From Nonomuraea fuscirosea (GTDB lineage Bacteria > Actinomycetota > Actinomycetes > Streptosporangiales > Streptosporangiaceae), in the NCBI RefSeq assembly GCF_003001935.1, contig NZ_PVNG01000010.1, forward strand, positions 62,001 to 126,000: DNA of 64,000 nt, given 5' to 3'. The translations under genes and the position numbers were made by a program. The notes under the pieces were generated by a model. That model saw only the letters and a list, made by a program, of their open reading frames with translations. It searched no databases and had not been told where the DNA came from. Of the stretch, positions 26,394-34,152 are shown piece by piece. Each line of letters starts with the position of its first letter. Within the stretch, counting starts at the first letter, position 1.

Positions 26394-26546
26394 GCACGTA
26401 ACCGTACGACGGCCGGATAACGTCGAACAAGCTGCGACGTATCCGTTGGGTCTCCGAGATGGTTGACCCGGGACCGCCGGGAGGGGGATGGCTGGCGATC
26501 CCGGGAGTGGGAAGGCCCGATCGCGCAGGACGGACCCGGTGGGCCA

Positions 26547-27299
26547 CTACCCCTCCAAAGCCTGATCAGTCAGCAGATGGGCGCGAAGTTCGGCTATCGT
26601 GGCGGAGGATAGCTGGAGCTCCTGGCGTACGTACCGCTCGATCGAGCCGTGCCGCGCGGTGAGATCGGTGAGGAAGTGCCGCATCGCCTCCGCCGGCGCG
26701 AGCCCGAAACCGGGCCACAGCGGCGCGCCCGGATGCCTCCTGGTCCAGTCGGCCACGAAGCGATCGGTGGCCAGCCCGGTGAGTGCGTAGTCCGCCACGA
26801 TGTCGCTCTCGCTCACCCCCGCCAGCGACAGCACCAGCGCGGTCAGCACACCCGTGCGGTCCTTGCCTGCCGCGCAGTGGATGACCACGGGGGCGTTGTC
26901 GGCTCGCGCGATCGTCTCCAGGGCGGTCCTGAGGTTCCGTACGCCGTCCTCGGAGATCTCCAGGTAGCGGTCGGCGAGGTAGCGGGCCACGCCGAGTTCC
27001 TCGCTGAACGCGTCGGTCTGCCAGCGGCGGCCCTCGATCGGCAGGTTCTGGTAGTGCTGTCCCTCGCTCTCGGGGATCCGCCCGGCCTTCTCGACCTCGT
27101 ACGCGTGCCGCAGGTCGATGACGCTGCGGACGCGCAACGCCCGGAAGGTCGTCAGATCGTCGCCGTCCAGCCAGCCCAGTGAGTCGGCCCGGTAGAGCCG
27201 CTGCCACCTGACGGTGCGCCCGTCTTCGGTGGCATATCCACCTATGTCACGGAAGTTGCAGAGATTGGTGAACTCAATATGGCGGATCACCCTCCACAC
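26547..27299 (-). CDS. Tyrosine-protein phosphatase (PTP-like, CX5R)
   Basis: A 250-residue phosphatase of the bacterial tyrosine/lipid phosphatase type (PF13350-like). The P-loop HCAAGKDRTG is at residues 141-150, with nucleophile Cys142 and Arg148. NFRDIGGYATEDGRTVRWQR near the N-terminus is the usual family opening. Such enzymes include MptpB, which dephosphorylates phosphotyrosine and phosphoinositides. The GTG at 27299 has little ribosome site, so a GTG at 27290 is also possible. It lies 1 bp after the SURF1 stop, likely in an operon. Confidence 0.85.
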   Translation of the reverse strand: MWRVIRHIEFTNLCNFRDIGGYATEDGRTVRWQRLYRADSLGWLDGDDLTTFRALRVRSVIDLRHAYEVEKAGRIPESEGQHYQNLPIEGRRWQTDAFSEELGVARYLADRYLEISEDGVRNLRTALETIARADNAPVVIHCAAGKDRTGVLTALVLSLAGVSESDIVADYALTGLATDRFVADWTRRHPGAPLWPGFGLAPAEAMRHFLTDLTARHGSIERYVRQELQLSSATIAELRAHLLTDQALEG

Positions 27300-27300
27300 A

Positions 27301-28101
27301 TTAATTGGCGGTGGTCTGCGCCTTCGAGGCGACAGAGGACTCCGACCCCTCCTGCGCCTTCCGTTCGGCCACCTCGCGCCGGATGAGCAGGATCCAGCCG
27401 CCCACCGCGATCCCGATGAACAGCCACCACTGCACGCCGTAGGCGAGGTTGAGCCCGCCGCCCGACCCGACGTCGGGCGCGGGCACCGGCGCGGGCGCCG
27501 CGCCCGCCTCAGGCTGCTGCTCCGTGAGCTCGACGTAGCCGTCCACCAGCCGGTACGGGAGCCCCTGGCCGATCTTGCCGGCGTTGATCAGCAGCACCTG
27601 GCCGGGCGGCAGCCCGGGCCGCTCCCTGATGCCGCTGGACTCCTCGGTCTCGCTCGGCCGTAGCCGTCCGGTTAGAGTTACCTGCCCGGGCGGCGGAGGC
27701 GGCACCTCGGGCGCGGCGTCGGCGGTGGCGCCGGCCGGCACCCAGCCCCGGTTCACGATCACGGCCGTGCCCGGGCCGGTGACGAGCGGGGTCAGCACGT
27801 AGTAGCCGTTGCGGCCCTCCTGGGGGCGGCGGCGTACGACGAGGGCGTGGCCCTGGTCGTACGTGCCCGCCACCGTGACCCGCCGGAACCGGTCGTCCTC
27901 GCTGACCGGACGTCCGGCCGCCGCCAGCCGCTCCAGCGGCACGGGCGCGGCCTCGATGTTGGCGGTGACCCGCTCGCTGTTGGCCGAGCGCTCCTCGAAG
28001 CGCCCGAACTGCCAGCGCCCGAGGAACACGAAGGCCGGGATGACCAGCAGCACCACCACGTGGAGCGCGAGCCATCTGGGCGTCAGCAGGAACCGGTACA
28101 C
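27301..28101 (-). CDS. SURF1 family protein
   Basis: A 266-residue SURF1-like protein, involved in haem A/cytochrome c oxidase assembly in the membrane. It has two membrane segments, near residues 8-28 (WLALHVVVLLVIPAFVFLGR) and about 222-240 (YGVQWWLFIGIAVGGWILLI), which bracket an extracytoplasmic domain. VTVAGTYD, RNGYYVLTPLVTG and VIVNRGWVP are the family motifs. GTG at 28101 gives the usual MYRFLLTPRW start but its GGAGG is very close; 28119 is the alternative. Confidence 0.88.
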   Translation of the reverse strand: MYRFLLTPRWLALHVVVLLVIPAFVFLGRWQFGRFEERSANSERVTANIEAAPVPLERLAAAGRPVSEDDRFRRVTVAGTYDQGHALVVRRRPQEGRNGYYVLTPLVTGPGTAVIVNRGWVPAGATADAAPEVPPPPPGQVTLTGRLRPSETEESSGIRERPGLPPGQVLLINAGKIGQGLPYRLVDGYVELTEQQPEAGAAPAPVPAPDVGSGGGLNLAYGVQWWLFIGIAVGGWILLIRREVAERKAQEGSESSVASKAQTTAN

Positions 28102-28148
28102 GCCTCCAAGGTTAGGCACCGGGACCGGTGGTCCCGAACGCGACCTGC

Positions 28149-28631
28149 TCAGGCGCTCCTGCGGCCGGAGCCCTCGCCGAGCAGCGGCGTCACCTCGCGC
28201 GGCCCGCCCACCTCGTGGCCGTCGGCGCAGCGGAAGCGCAGCTCGATCGGCGCGCCGCAGTCGCGGTGCGTGAGCAGCACCGGCGGCCCCTCGTCGCCCG
28301 AGAGGTGTTTGTCACCCCAGTGCATGAGCGCGACCAGCAGGGGATAGAGGTCGCGGCCCTTCTCGGTGAGCCGGTATTCGTCGCGCTTGCGCTGACCGGG
28401 CTCGCGGTAGGGCTCCTTGCGCAGCAGGCCCTCGTCGACCAGCCGGGCCAGGCGCGCGCTGAGCACCTGGCGGGGGGCGCCGGTGAGGGTCTGCATGTCG
28501 GCGAACCTGCGCACGCCGTTGAACGCCTCGCGCAGCACCAGGAACGTCCACTTCTCTCCGACGATGTCCAAAGTGCGCTCTATCGAGCAATTGTCCGCCC
28601 GGAGACCCATGGGGATCGGCACGTTCATCAT
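28149..28631 (-). CDS. HxlR family transcriptional regulator
   Basis: A 160-residue winged-helix regulator of the HxlR family. CSIERTLDIVGEKWTFLVLR is the family's hallmark start with the conserved redox-capable Cys, followed by GVRRFADMQTLTGAPRQVLS and LTEKGRDLYPLL. A C-terminal Cys-containing extension (CGAPIELRFRCADGHEV) is present. It is divergent from a GNAT gene with only 55 bp between them, which contain an inverted repeat likely to be its operator. Confidence 0.9.
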   Translation of the reverse strand: MMNVPIPMGLRADNCSIERTLDIVGEKWTFLVLREAFNGVRRFADMQTLTGAPRQVLSARLARLVDEGLLRKEPYREPGQRKRDEYRLTEKGRDLYPLLVALMHWGDKHLSGDEGPPVLLTHRDCGAPIELRFRCADGHEVGGPREVTPLLGEGSGRRSA

Positions 28632-28641
28632 TCAAGTATAC

Positions 28642-28664
28642 CTGAGTTCGATTGACAGACTCAG
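28642..28664. promoter_or_regulatory. HxlR-type operator
   Basis: CTGAGT (28642-28647) and ACTCAG (28659-28664) form a perfect 6-bp inverted repeat with an 11-bp spacer between the divergent HxlR and GNAT genes. On the minus strand a TATACT box lies just downstream, so binding would block the HxlR promoter. Confidence 0.5.
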
Positions 28665-28686
28665 CCCTGCCGGGCAGGCTGGGTCT

Positions 28687-29202
28687 ATGTGTCGAACTCA
28701 GATCCGCCCGGCCCGCCCCGACGACGAGGAGCGGATCAGGCGCTTCCTGGCGGGGCTGTCGCTGCACACGCAGACGCTGCGGTTCTTCACCGGCGTCACC
28801 GCCCCGGCCGCCCCGCTGGTGCGGGCGCTGCTGGCCGTGGACGAGCGCCGCGACGCGCTGGTCGTGACCTCCGAGGAAGGGGAGATCATCGGCCATGCCA
28901 TGAGCTACCGGGGCGGCTGCGCCGACGTGGAGATCGCCGTGGTGGTGACCGACGCGTGGCAGGGACGCGGGCTCGGCCCGGAGCTGATCGCCGAGCTGCT
29001 GCTGCGGGCCTCGGTGAAGGGCGCGAAGACCGTGGGCATGGACGTCCTGGGTGAGAACCGGCGGGTGCTCAGGCTCATCCGGAGACTGTGGCCGCGGGCC
29101 ACGATGAAGGTGAGCTCGGGGTCGGTGGAAGTGACCGCTAGGATCGATGAGGCGGGCCTATTTGCGGAACAAGGTTCTGGTAGCACACCATTGACGGTGT
29201 GA
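28687..29202 (+). CDS. GNAT family N-acetyltransferase
   Basis: A 171-residue acetyltransferase. The CoA-binding core is VTDAWQGRGLGPELIAELLL (about residues 82-101, the Q/RxxGxG/A motif), and VGMDVLGENRRVLRLIRRLW matches the following strand-helix. ATG at 28687 is used. It is divergent from HxlR and its last codons overlap the TetR gene start by 4 bp and the TetR operator. The acceptor is unknown. Confidence 0.85.
   Translation: MCRTQIRPARPDDEERIRRFLAGLSLHTQTLRFFTGVTAPAAPLVRALLAVDERRDALVVTSEEGEIIGHAMSYRGGCADVEIAVVVTDAWQGRGLGPELIAELLLRASVKGAKTVGMDVLGENRRVLRLIRRLWPRATMKVSSGSVEVTARIDEAGLFAEQGSGSTPLTV
29184..29201. promoter_or_regulatory. TetR-type operator overlapping the TetR start
   Basis: CACACC (29184-29189) and GGTGTG (29196-29201) form a perfect inverted repeat with a 6-bp spacer. 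It spans the GTG start codon at 29199 of the TetR gene and the 3' end of the GNAT gene. Autorepression is likely. Confidence 0.55.
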
Positions 29203-29798
29203 AGAGTGTCAAGAACGGACGCGACGGCCGTACGCGCATCATCGAGGGCGCCCTCCGCCGTTTCAGCCAGGACGGCGTCTCCGCCACCACCCTGGCCAGC
29301 CTCCGTGAGGAAAGCGGCGTCAGCGTCGGCAGCTTCTACCACCACTTCGCCAGCAAAGAGCACGTCTTCGGGGTCCTCTACGCCGAGATCCTCGACGCCT
29401 ACCAGCGCGAGTTCCTCGCCGAGCTGGTCCGCCACGACGACGCCCGCGCCGGCATCGAGGCCATCGTCGCCTTCCACATGCGCTGGGCGGGCGAGCACCC
29501 CGAGCGGGCCCGGCTGCTGATCAGCGAGCGCCCGCCGCGCAAGCAGGAGCCGGGCGGCGCCGAGGTGGCCGAGGCGCGGCGCGCGTTCTTCCGCCAGGTC
29601 TCCGACTGGTGGCGGCCGCACATGAAGAACGGCCAGCTCCAGCCCGTGCACGCGACCATGTGTTACGTGCTCTGGCTGGGCCCCTCGCAGGAGATGTGCC
29701 GCCTGTGGTTCGCCGGCGCCCACACCCCCACGGAGGACGAGATCAGGGGCCTGGGCGAGGCCGCCTGGCAGAGCCTGCGCCAGCGCGGGGAGCAATGA
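29199..29798 (+). CDS. TetR family transcriptional regulator
   Basis: A 199-residue repressor. The HTH lies at about residues 10-55 (RTRIIEGALRRFSQDGVSAT, then SLREESGVSVGSFYHHFASK). The C-terminal ligand domain has Trp-rich helices (HMRWAGEHPERARLLI, VSDWWRPHMKNGQL). Start GTG at 29199 overlaps the GNAT stop. A 2-hydroxyacid dehydrogenase follows 33 bp later, and a half-conserved copy of the operator lies between them. Confidence 0.9.
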   Translation: MKSVKNGRDGRTRIIEGALRRFSQDGVSATTLASLREESGVSVGSFYHHFASKEHVFGVLYAEILDAYQREFLAELVRHDDARAGIEAIVAFHMRWAGEHPERARLLISERPPRKQEPGGAEVAEARRAFFRQVSDWWRPHMKNGQLQPVHATMCYVLWLGPSQEMCRLWFAGAHTPTEDEIRGLGEAAWQSLRQRGEQ

Positions 29799-29804
29799 TC
29801 TGAG

Positions 29805-29818
29805 CACCGTCTGTGGTG
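29805..29818. promoter_or_regulatory. Second TetR site before the dehydrogenase
   Basis: CACC (29805-29808) N6 GGTG (29815-29818) keeps the spacing and inner arms of the operator at 29184-29201. It lies 13 bp before the dehydrogenase start. The shared pattern supports a common repressor. Confidence 0.4.
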
Positions 29819-29831
29819 TTATTGTCCAAAT

Positions 29832-30791
29832 GTGAGACGACCTCGGGCGCTGGTGCTGCCCACCTTGCCGGAGAGCGCGCTCGCCCGACTGGGTGAGATC
29901 GCCGACCTGACCGAGGCTCCCGCACGACCGAACCTCGGTTACACCGACGAGCAACTGGCCGACCTGGTCATCGAGACCGGAGCCACCGTGCTCATCACCG
30001 ACGGCGACCAGGTGCGCACGTCGGTGCTCGGGCTGCACCTGGACGTCGTGGCCACCATGGGGCCGCCCGCGAGCGTGGATCTGGCCCTGGCCGCCGAGCG
30101 CGGCGTGACCGTCCTGCACGCTCCCGCCCGCGATCCCGAGGCGGTGGCCGAGCTGACGCTGGCCCTGCTCTTCGCCGTCAGCAGGAACATCGTCCCGGCC
30201 GACCGCGAAGTACGGCGCGGCCGGGTCTACCAGGGCCGGGTGCCGCCCGCGCAACGCCACAGGGGCCGCCGGCTGAGCGGCAGGACGATCGGCATCGTCG
30301 GCCTCGGCCGCGTCGGCCGGGCCCTGCGCTGGCGCTGCGAGGGGCTCGGCATGCGGGTGATCGTCTGCGACCCGTTCGTGCCCGAGGCCACCCACTCGCT
30401 GCCGGCACTGCTGGACGAGTCGGACGTGGTGTCGCTGCACATGCCGCTCACGGCCGAGACGAGGGGCTTCTTCGGCTACACCGAGTTCGGCGCGATGCGC
30501 CAGGGCGCGGTCTACCTCAACACCTCGCGCGGGGCGCTGCACGACCTGCAGGCGCTGGTCGACGCGCTGCGCTGGGGCCGGGTGGGCGGTGCCGGGCTCG
30601 ACCACTTCGAAGGGGAGTGGCTCGACCGGGCCCATCCGCTGACGCGGCTGCCGAACGTGGTGCTGACGCCCCGGCTGGGCGACGCCACGGGGGAGAGCCG
30701 CGAGGAGCTGGCCGGGACGCTGGTGGAGGACATCGCCCGGCTGCTGCGCGGGGAGGAGCCCGCGCACGCGTACGCGCCGGCGACCGCGTAG
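29832..30791 (+). CDS. D-isomer-specific 2-hydroxyacid dehydrogenase
   Basis: A 319-residue NAD(P)-dependent dehydrogenase. The coenzyme fold GIVGLGRVGRALRWRCEGLG (about residues 155-175) is clear, as are NTSRGALHDLQALVDALRWG and the substrate-side EFAVLT-like ASVDLALAAERG. The catalytic Arg and Glu lie in STSRG/AGLDHFEGE, and the His of the family (PNVVLTPRLG normally LTPH) is replaced by Arg here, which could alter activity. GTG at 29832. It probably forms a unit with the TetR gene upstream. Confidence 0.85.
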   Translation: MRRPRALVLPTLPESALARLGEIADLTEAPARPNLGYTDEQLADLVIETGATVLITDGDQVRTSVLGLHLDVVATMGPPASVDLALAAERGVTVLHAPARDPEAVAELTLALLFAVSRNIVPADREVRRGRVYQGRVPPAQRHRGRRLSGRTIGIVGLGRVGRALRWRCEGLGMRVIVCDPFVPEATHSLPALLDESDVVSLHMPLTAETRGFFGYTEFGAMRQGAVYLNTSRGALHDLQALVDALRWGRVGGAGLDHFEGEWLDRAHPLTRLPNVVLTPRLGDATGESREELAGTLVEDIARLLRGEEPAHAYAPATA

Positions 30792-30895
30792 GGCGCCGGC
30801 GCGTCCGGCCGCCGGGGCCGCCGGCACCGCTGGGCGTTCACCGCGGGCGCCGGCGACACGCGCGTTCATCGACACCGGCGGGGTAGAGGCGGCGG

Positions 30896-31756
30896 ATGTT
30901 CGACGACTTCGCCACCGGCATGATCGACGTGGGCGAGACGGAGCTGTTCGTCCGGCACGGCGGCTCCGGCACCCCGCTTCTGCTCCTCCATGGCCATCCC
31001 CGTACGCACGCGACCTGGCACCGCCTCGCCCCGCTGCTCGCACCGAACCACACTGTGGTCTGCCCGGACCTGCGCGGCTACGGCCGCTCCGGCAAACCGC
31101 CCACCACCCCCGATCACGCGCCCTACTCCAAGCGCGCCATGGCCGGCGACCTGGTCGCCCTCATGCGGGTGCTGGGCCACGACCGCTTCGCCGTCGCGGG
31201 TCACGACCGGGGCACGTACGTCGCCCACCGCCTCGCCGCCGACCACCCTGGCGCCGTTACGCACCTGGTGGTGATGGACGGCATCCCCATCGGCGAGGCG
31301 CTGGCTCGCGCCGACGCGAAGTTCGCCGCCGCCTGGTGGCATTGGTTCTTCCTCGGCCAGACCGCCAACCCCGCCGAGCGGGTCATCAACGCCGACCCCG
31401 ACGCCTGGTACACGGCGACCGCCGAGCAGATGGGCCAGGAAGCCTATGAAGATTACCGCCGGGCCATCCACGACCCGGGCACCGTCCACGCGATGTGCGA
31501 GGACTACCGCGCCGGTCTGACCGTGGACCGCGCGGCCGACGACGCCGACCACGCCGCGGGCCGCCGCATCAGCTGCCCGACCCTGGTCCTCTGGTCGGCC
31601 AAGGACGACATGGAGGACCTCTACGGCGATCCGCTGGCGATCTGGCGCTCGTGGGCCGACGACGTGACCGGCCACGCCATCGACAGCGGCCACCACGTGG
31701 CCGAGGAAGCCCCCGAACAGCTGGCGGAGTCGCTGCTGGCGTTCCTCCGCCCGTGA
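30896..31756 (+). CDS. Alpha/beta hydrolase, haloacetate dehalogenase-like
   Basis: A 286-residue alpha/beta hydrolase. HGHPRTHATWHR forms the oxyanion side. The nucleophile elbow GHDRG (residues 102-106) has Asp104 rather than Ser, as in haloacetate and haloalkane dehalogenases and epoxide hydrolases, and the catalytic His is in DSGHHVAEE (about His266). The second Arg of fluoroacetate dehalogenases is Tyr here (GHDRGTYVAHR). A dehalogenase or epoxide hydrolase is therefore more likely than an esterase; the substrate is unproven. ATG at 30896 follows GTAGAGGCGG. Confidence 0.8.
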   Translation: MFDDFATGMIDVGETELFVRHGGSGTPLLLLHGHPRTHATWHRLAPLLAPNHTVVCPDLRGYGRSGKPPTTPDHAPYSKRAMAGDLVALMRVLGHDRFAVAGHDRGTYVAHRLAADHPGAVTHLVVMDGIPIGEALARADAKFAAAWWHWFFLGQTANPAERVINADPDAWYTATAEQMGQEAYEDYRRAIHDPGTVHAMCEDYRAGLTVDRAADDADHAAGRRISCPTLVLWSAKDDMEDLYGDPLAIWRSWADDVTGHAIDSGHHVAEEAPEQLAESLLAFLRP

Positions 31757-31912
31757 GCGCGGCTCGCCAAGCCTCTTGCCCGGATCCGTGCCGACTCGCA
31801 GTTTCGCCGTACCCGGGTCGTCCTCAAGGGCGGCGTCATCGAGGCGGGGCCAGCACCGACAACGGGACCCAGGCCAGGCGGCGGCTCCAGGAGGAGCTCA
31901 GCCCCCGATGAG
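31757..31912 (+). pseudogene. Possible degraded 3' fragment of a gene
   Basis: Downstream of the hydrolase one frame reads RIRADSQFRRTRVVLKGGVI and a second frame, after a shift, reads QARRRLQEELSPR and a stop. Together they look like a C-terminal fragment joined by a frameshift, but the family is not recognised. Composition alone could produce this pattern, so it is a weak call. Confidence 0.2.
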
Positions 31913-31935
31913 GGCTGGGCCGGGTGGGTGCGGGG

Positions 31936-32238
31936 TCAGGCGGGCTGGCGCAGGCGCGTCGCCACCCGCCAGCACGCCCGGTCGAGCGAGATGTCCAGCC
32001 GCAGATCGCCCCGCTGCCGGCGCAGGCCGGGGACGCGGAGCCGGTCGTGCACGTCGAACCTGCCCCGATGCGGATAGCCGAAGCCGAGCTCGCCGGGCAG
32101 CACCCGAAGGTCGTCGCGGTTGCCGCAGCGCGGGCACGTCCAGGAGACGAGGTCCATCCCCCGGTTGTAGTCGGAGCAGGCGTTGAAGTATTCGTCAGGA
32201 CCGAAGCGGGACTCGCAGGCCAGGCACGGGATCAGCAT
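31936..32238 (-). CDS. Small zinc-ribbon protein
   Basis: A 100-residue protein starting MLIPCLACESRFGPDEYFNA. CLAC (residues 5-8), the Cys of FNAC and CPRC (about 33-36) form zinc-ribbon-like Cys pairs. The rest is a basic C-terminal region (PGLRRQRGDLRLDISLDRAC). No domain family is recognised. ATG at 32238 follows GAGGAGC. It is divergent from the methyltransferase gene with about 150 bp between them. Confidence 0.6.
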   Translation of the reverse strand: MLIPCLACESRFGPDEYFNACSDYNRGMDLVSWTCPRCGNRDDLRVLPGELGFGYPHRGRFDVHDRLRVPGLRRQRGDLRLDISLDRACWRVATRLRQPA

Positions 32239-32328
32239 GGGCGCGCTCCTCGGGGTGACGTGCTGACACCCACAGTGATATCGCGCGTGGCTTGTCCGTC
32301 GCTTGCAGAACGCTTGGGTCCTTAAGTA

Positions 32329-32344
32329 ACAGTATGAGCACTGT
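32329..32344. promoter_or_regulatory. Inverted repeat between zinc-ribbon and methyltransferase genes
   Basis: ACAGT (32329-32333) and ACTGT (32340-32344) are perfect inverted arms with a 6-bp spacer in the 150-bp divergent gap. It could serve a regulator, but none is encoded next to it. Confidence 0.25.
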
Positions 32345-32389
32345 CGGTATCGGATCATGCGGAAGATTCCACGGTGAAAGGATGGGCTT

Positions 32390-33793
32390 GTGGAACGACT
32401 GCGCCATCACCTCCTCGAAACCGGCTACTCGATCGACGGCGTACGCGAGCGCCTGGGCACCGTGGCCGCCTCCGCCCTGGCCAGGGAGGAGCTGACCCCG
32501 GCCCTGCGCGCGACCGCGGACGGCGACCCGCTGGCGACGCTGATCCGGCTCTGGTGGCTCGGCGTCCCCGTGCCGGCCAAGAGCGTGCCGCCGGAGGTGC
32601 TGGAGTCGGGGCTGGTCACGGCCGACGGCGATCAGGTCGCCGCCACCGTCCACCTGCAGCCCTGGGAGACGGGCGGCTACCTCGTCTCCGACAGGAAAGT
32701 ACGCCCTGGCGACCCCGCGTTGCGGCCCGACCACGTGGTGGGGGCGGGCGGGGCCTCGGCCAACCTGGCCCAGCTGGTCACCCGCCGCCCCGTGGGCCGC
32801 GCGCTCGACCTCGGCACCGGCTGCGGCGTTCAGGTGCTGCACCTGGCCGGCCGGGCCGAGCACGTCGTGGCCACCGACCTCAACCCGCGGGCCCTGGAGC
32901 TGGCCCGGCTGAGCTGGGAGCTGTCCGGGGTCGAGGGTGTCGAGGCGCGGGCCGGGTCACGGTTCGAGCCGGTCGAGGGCGAGCTGTTCGACCTGATCGT
33001 GAGCAATCCTCCGTTCGTCATCGCCCCGGCGCGGGAGGGGAAGCTGACCTACCGCGAGTCGGGCGGCGACGGCGACGACTTCTGCCGCGACCTCGTCCGC
33101 GAGACACCCCGCCACCTCAACCCGGGCGGTCAGGCCCATTTCCTGGCCAACTGGCTGCACGTGGAGGGGGAGGACTGGCGCGAGCGCGTCGGCGGCTGGC
33201 TGAGCGAGAGCGGCTGCGACGCCTGGGTGGTCGAGCGCGACGTGCAGGACCCGGCCGAATACGTCGAGCTGTGGCTCAAGGACGCGGCCGAGCAGGGCAC
33301 CAGGCACTACGCCGAGCACTACGACCGGTGGCTGTCCTGGTTCGAGGAACGCGGGGTGGAGGGGGTCGGGTTCGGCTGGATCACCCTGCGCAACTCCGGC
33401 ACGCTCGACCCGGTCGTCCGGGTGGAGCACCTCGCCCACCAGGTCGCGCTGCCGGTCGGCGACTACGTCGACTCCGTCATCGACTCCATCGCCGCCGCGC
33501 ACCGAGCCGAGAACCTCGACGCCGCGCTGCTGCGTACCGCCGAAGGGCTGCTCGACGAGCGGGTCGGGCTGCCGGGCGCCGAGGACCCGATCCGGATCGT
33601 CCTGCGCCAGACCCAGGGGCTGCGCCGCAGCAGGGAGGTCGGCACGGTGGAGGCCGCGCTGGCCGGCGTGTGCGACGGTGAGCTGGCGCTCGGACCGCTG
33701 CTCAACGTGATCGCCGAGCTGGTCGGCGACGGCGAGATCGCCAACTCCGACGCGATCAGGCCGCTCATCGCCGAAGGCTACTTCCTGCTGTGA
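32390..33793 (+). CDS. PrmC/HemK-like class I methyltransferase
   Basis: A 467-residue SAM-dependent methyltransferase. The SAM site is LDLGTGCGVQVLHLA (about residues 143-157) and the amino-group methylation motif NPPF is at 206-209. Compared with PrmC it has an extra N-terminal region (residues 1-120, with a conserved Trp-rich WWLGVPV) and a C-terminal domain of about 120 residues. Actinobacterial homologues are annotated as methyltransferases of unknown substrate. GTG at 32390 is used. The stop (33791-33793) is inside a short tandem duplication. Confidence 0.8.
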   Translation: MERLRHHLLETGYSIDGVRERLGTVAASALAREELTPALRATADGDPLATLIRLWWLGVPVPAKSVPPEVLESGLVTADGDQVAATVHLQPWETGGYLVSDRKVRPGDPALRPDHVVGAGGASANLAQLVTRRPVGRALDLGTGCGVQVLHLAGRAEHVVATDLNPRALELARLSWELSGVEGVEARAGSRFEPVEGELFDLIVSNPPFVIAPAREGKLTYRESGGDGDDFCRDLVRETPRHLNPGGQAHFLANWLHVEGEDWRERVGGWLSESGCDAWVVERDVQDPAEYVELWLKDAAEQGTRHYAEHYDRWLSWFEERGVEGVGFGWITLRNSGTLDPVVRVEHLAHQVALPVGDYVDSVIDSIAAAHRAENLDAALLRTAEGLLDERVGLPGAEDPIRIVLRQTQGLRRSREVGTVEAALAGVCDGELALGPLLNVIAELVGDGEIANSDAIRPLIAEGYFLL

Positions 33794-33818
33794 TCCGACT
33801 GCTCTGATCCGACTGCTG
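33791..33818. repeat. 14-bp tandem duplication at the methyltransferase stop codon
   Basis: TGATCCGACTGCT occurs at 33791 and 33805 (14-bp period). The first copy begins with the TGA stop of the methyltransferase gene. Confidence 0.85.
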
Positions 33819-34152
33819 ACCCGGCTGACCTGCCCCGACCGCCGTGGCGGGAATGCTTTGATCCGGCGTTGATCGGACGTCAACCTCCGTGGTGGAGGCT
33901 CTGAGTCAGGACACGGACCTGGGGGGTTCGAGGGCCGTGTCGGGTCCGGCCGGCCGTCTCAAGTGAGGCGGCTGGTCACCGCGCGGAGCATCCGGACAAC
34001 CGGGCCCCCTAGCGACGCGTGGTGACCACGAGATGGCCGGCCGGGCTGAACACAACCGATCACGAGGTGTGCGTGACTCCCTAAGGACAGCCTTGATCAA
34101 CCATGTGTGGATGACACGTCTGGACGACGAGCTGTACTCAGGACTCGACGAG
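33794..34152. other. 359-bp region between methyltransferase and second SARP gene
   Basis: I see no supported gene. A short frame near 34033-34242 lacks a ribosome site and coding bias. The region contains the 14-bp duplication (to 33818) and the repeat block 33858-33886, which resembles the one at 37257-37285 on the other side of the SARP gene. Confidence 0.5.
33858..33886. repeat. 11-bp-phased TTGATCC-type repeats, copy A
   Basis: Heptamers TTGATCC (33858) and TTGATCG (33869) are 11 bp apart, with a weaker third unit TCAACCT in phase at 33880. About 50 bp of flanking sequence (to about 33910, including CCGTGGTGGAGG) is similar to copy B at 37257. Confidence 0.6.
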
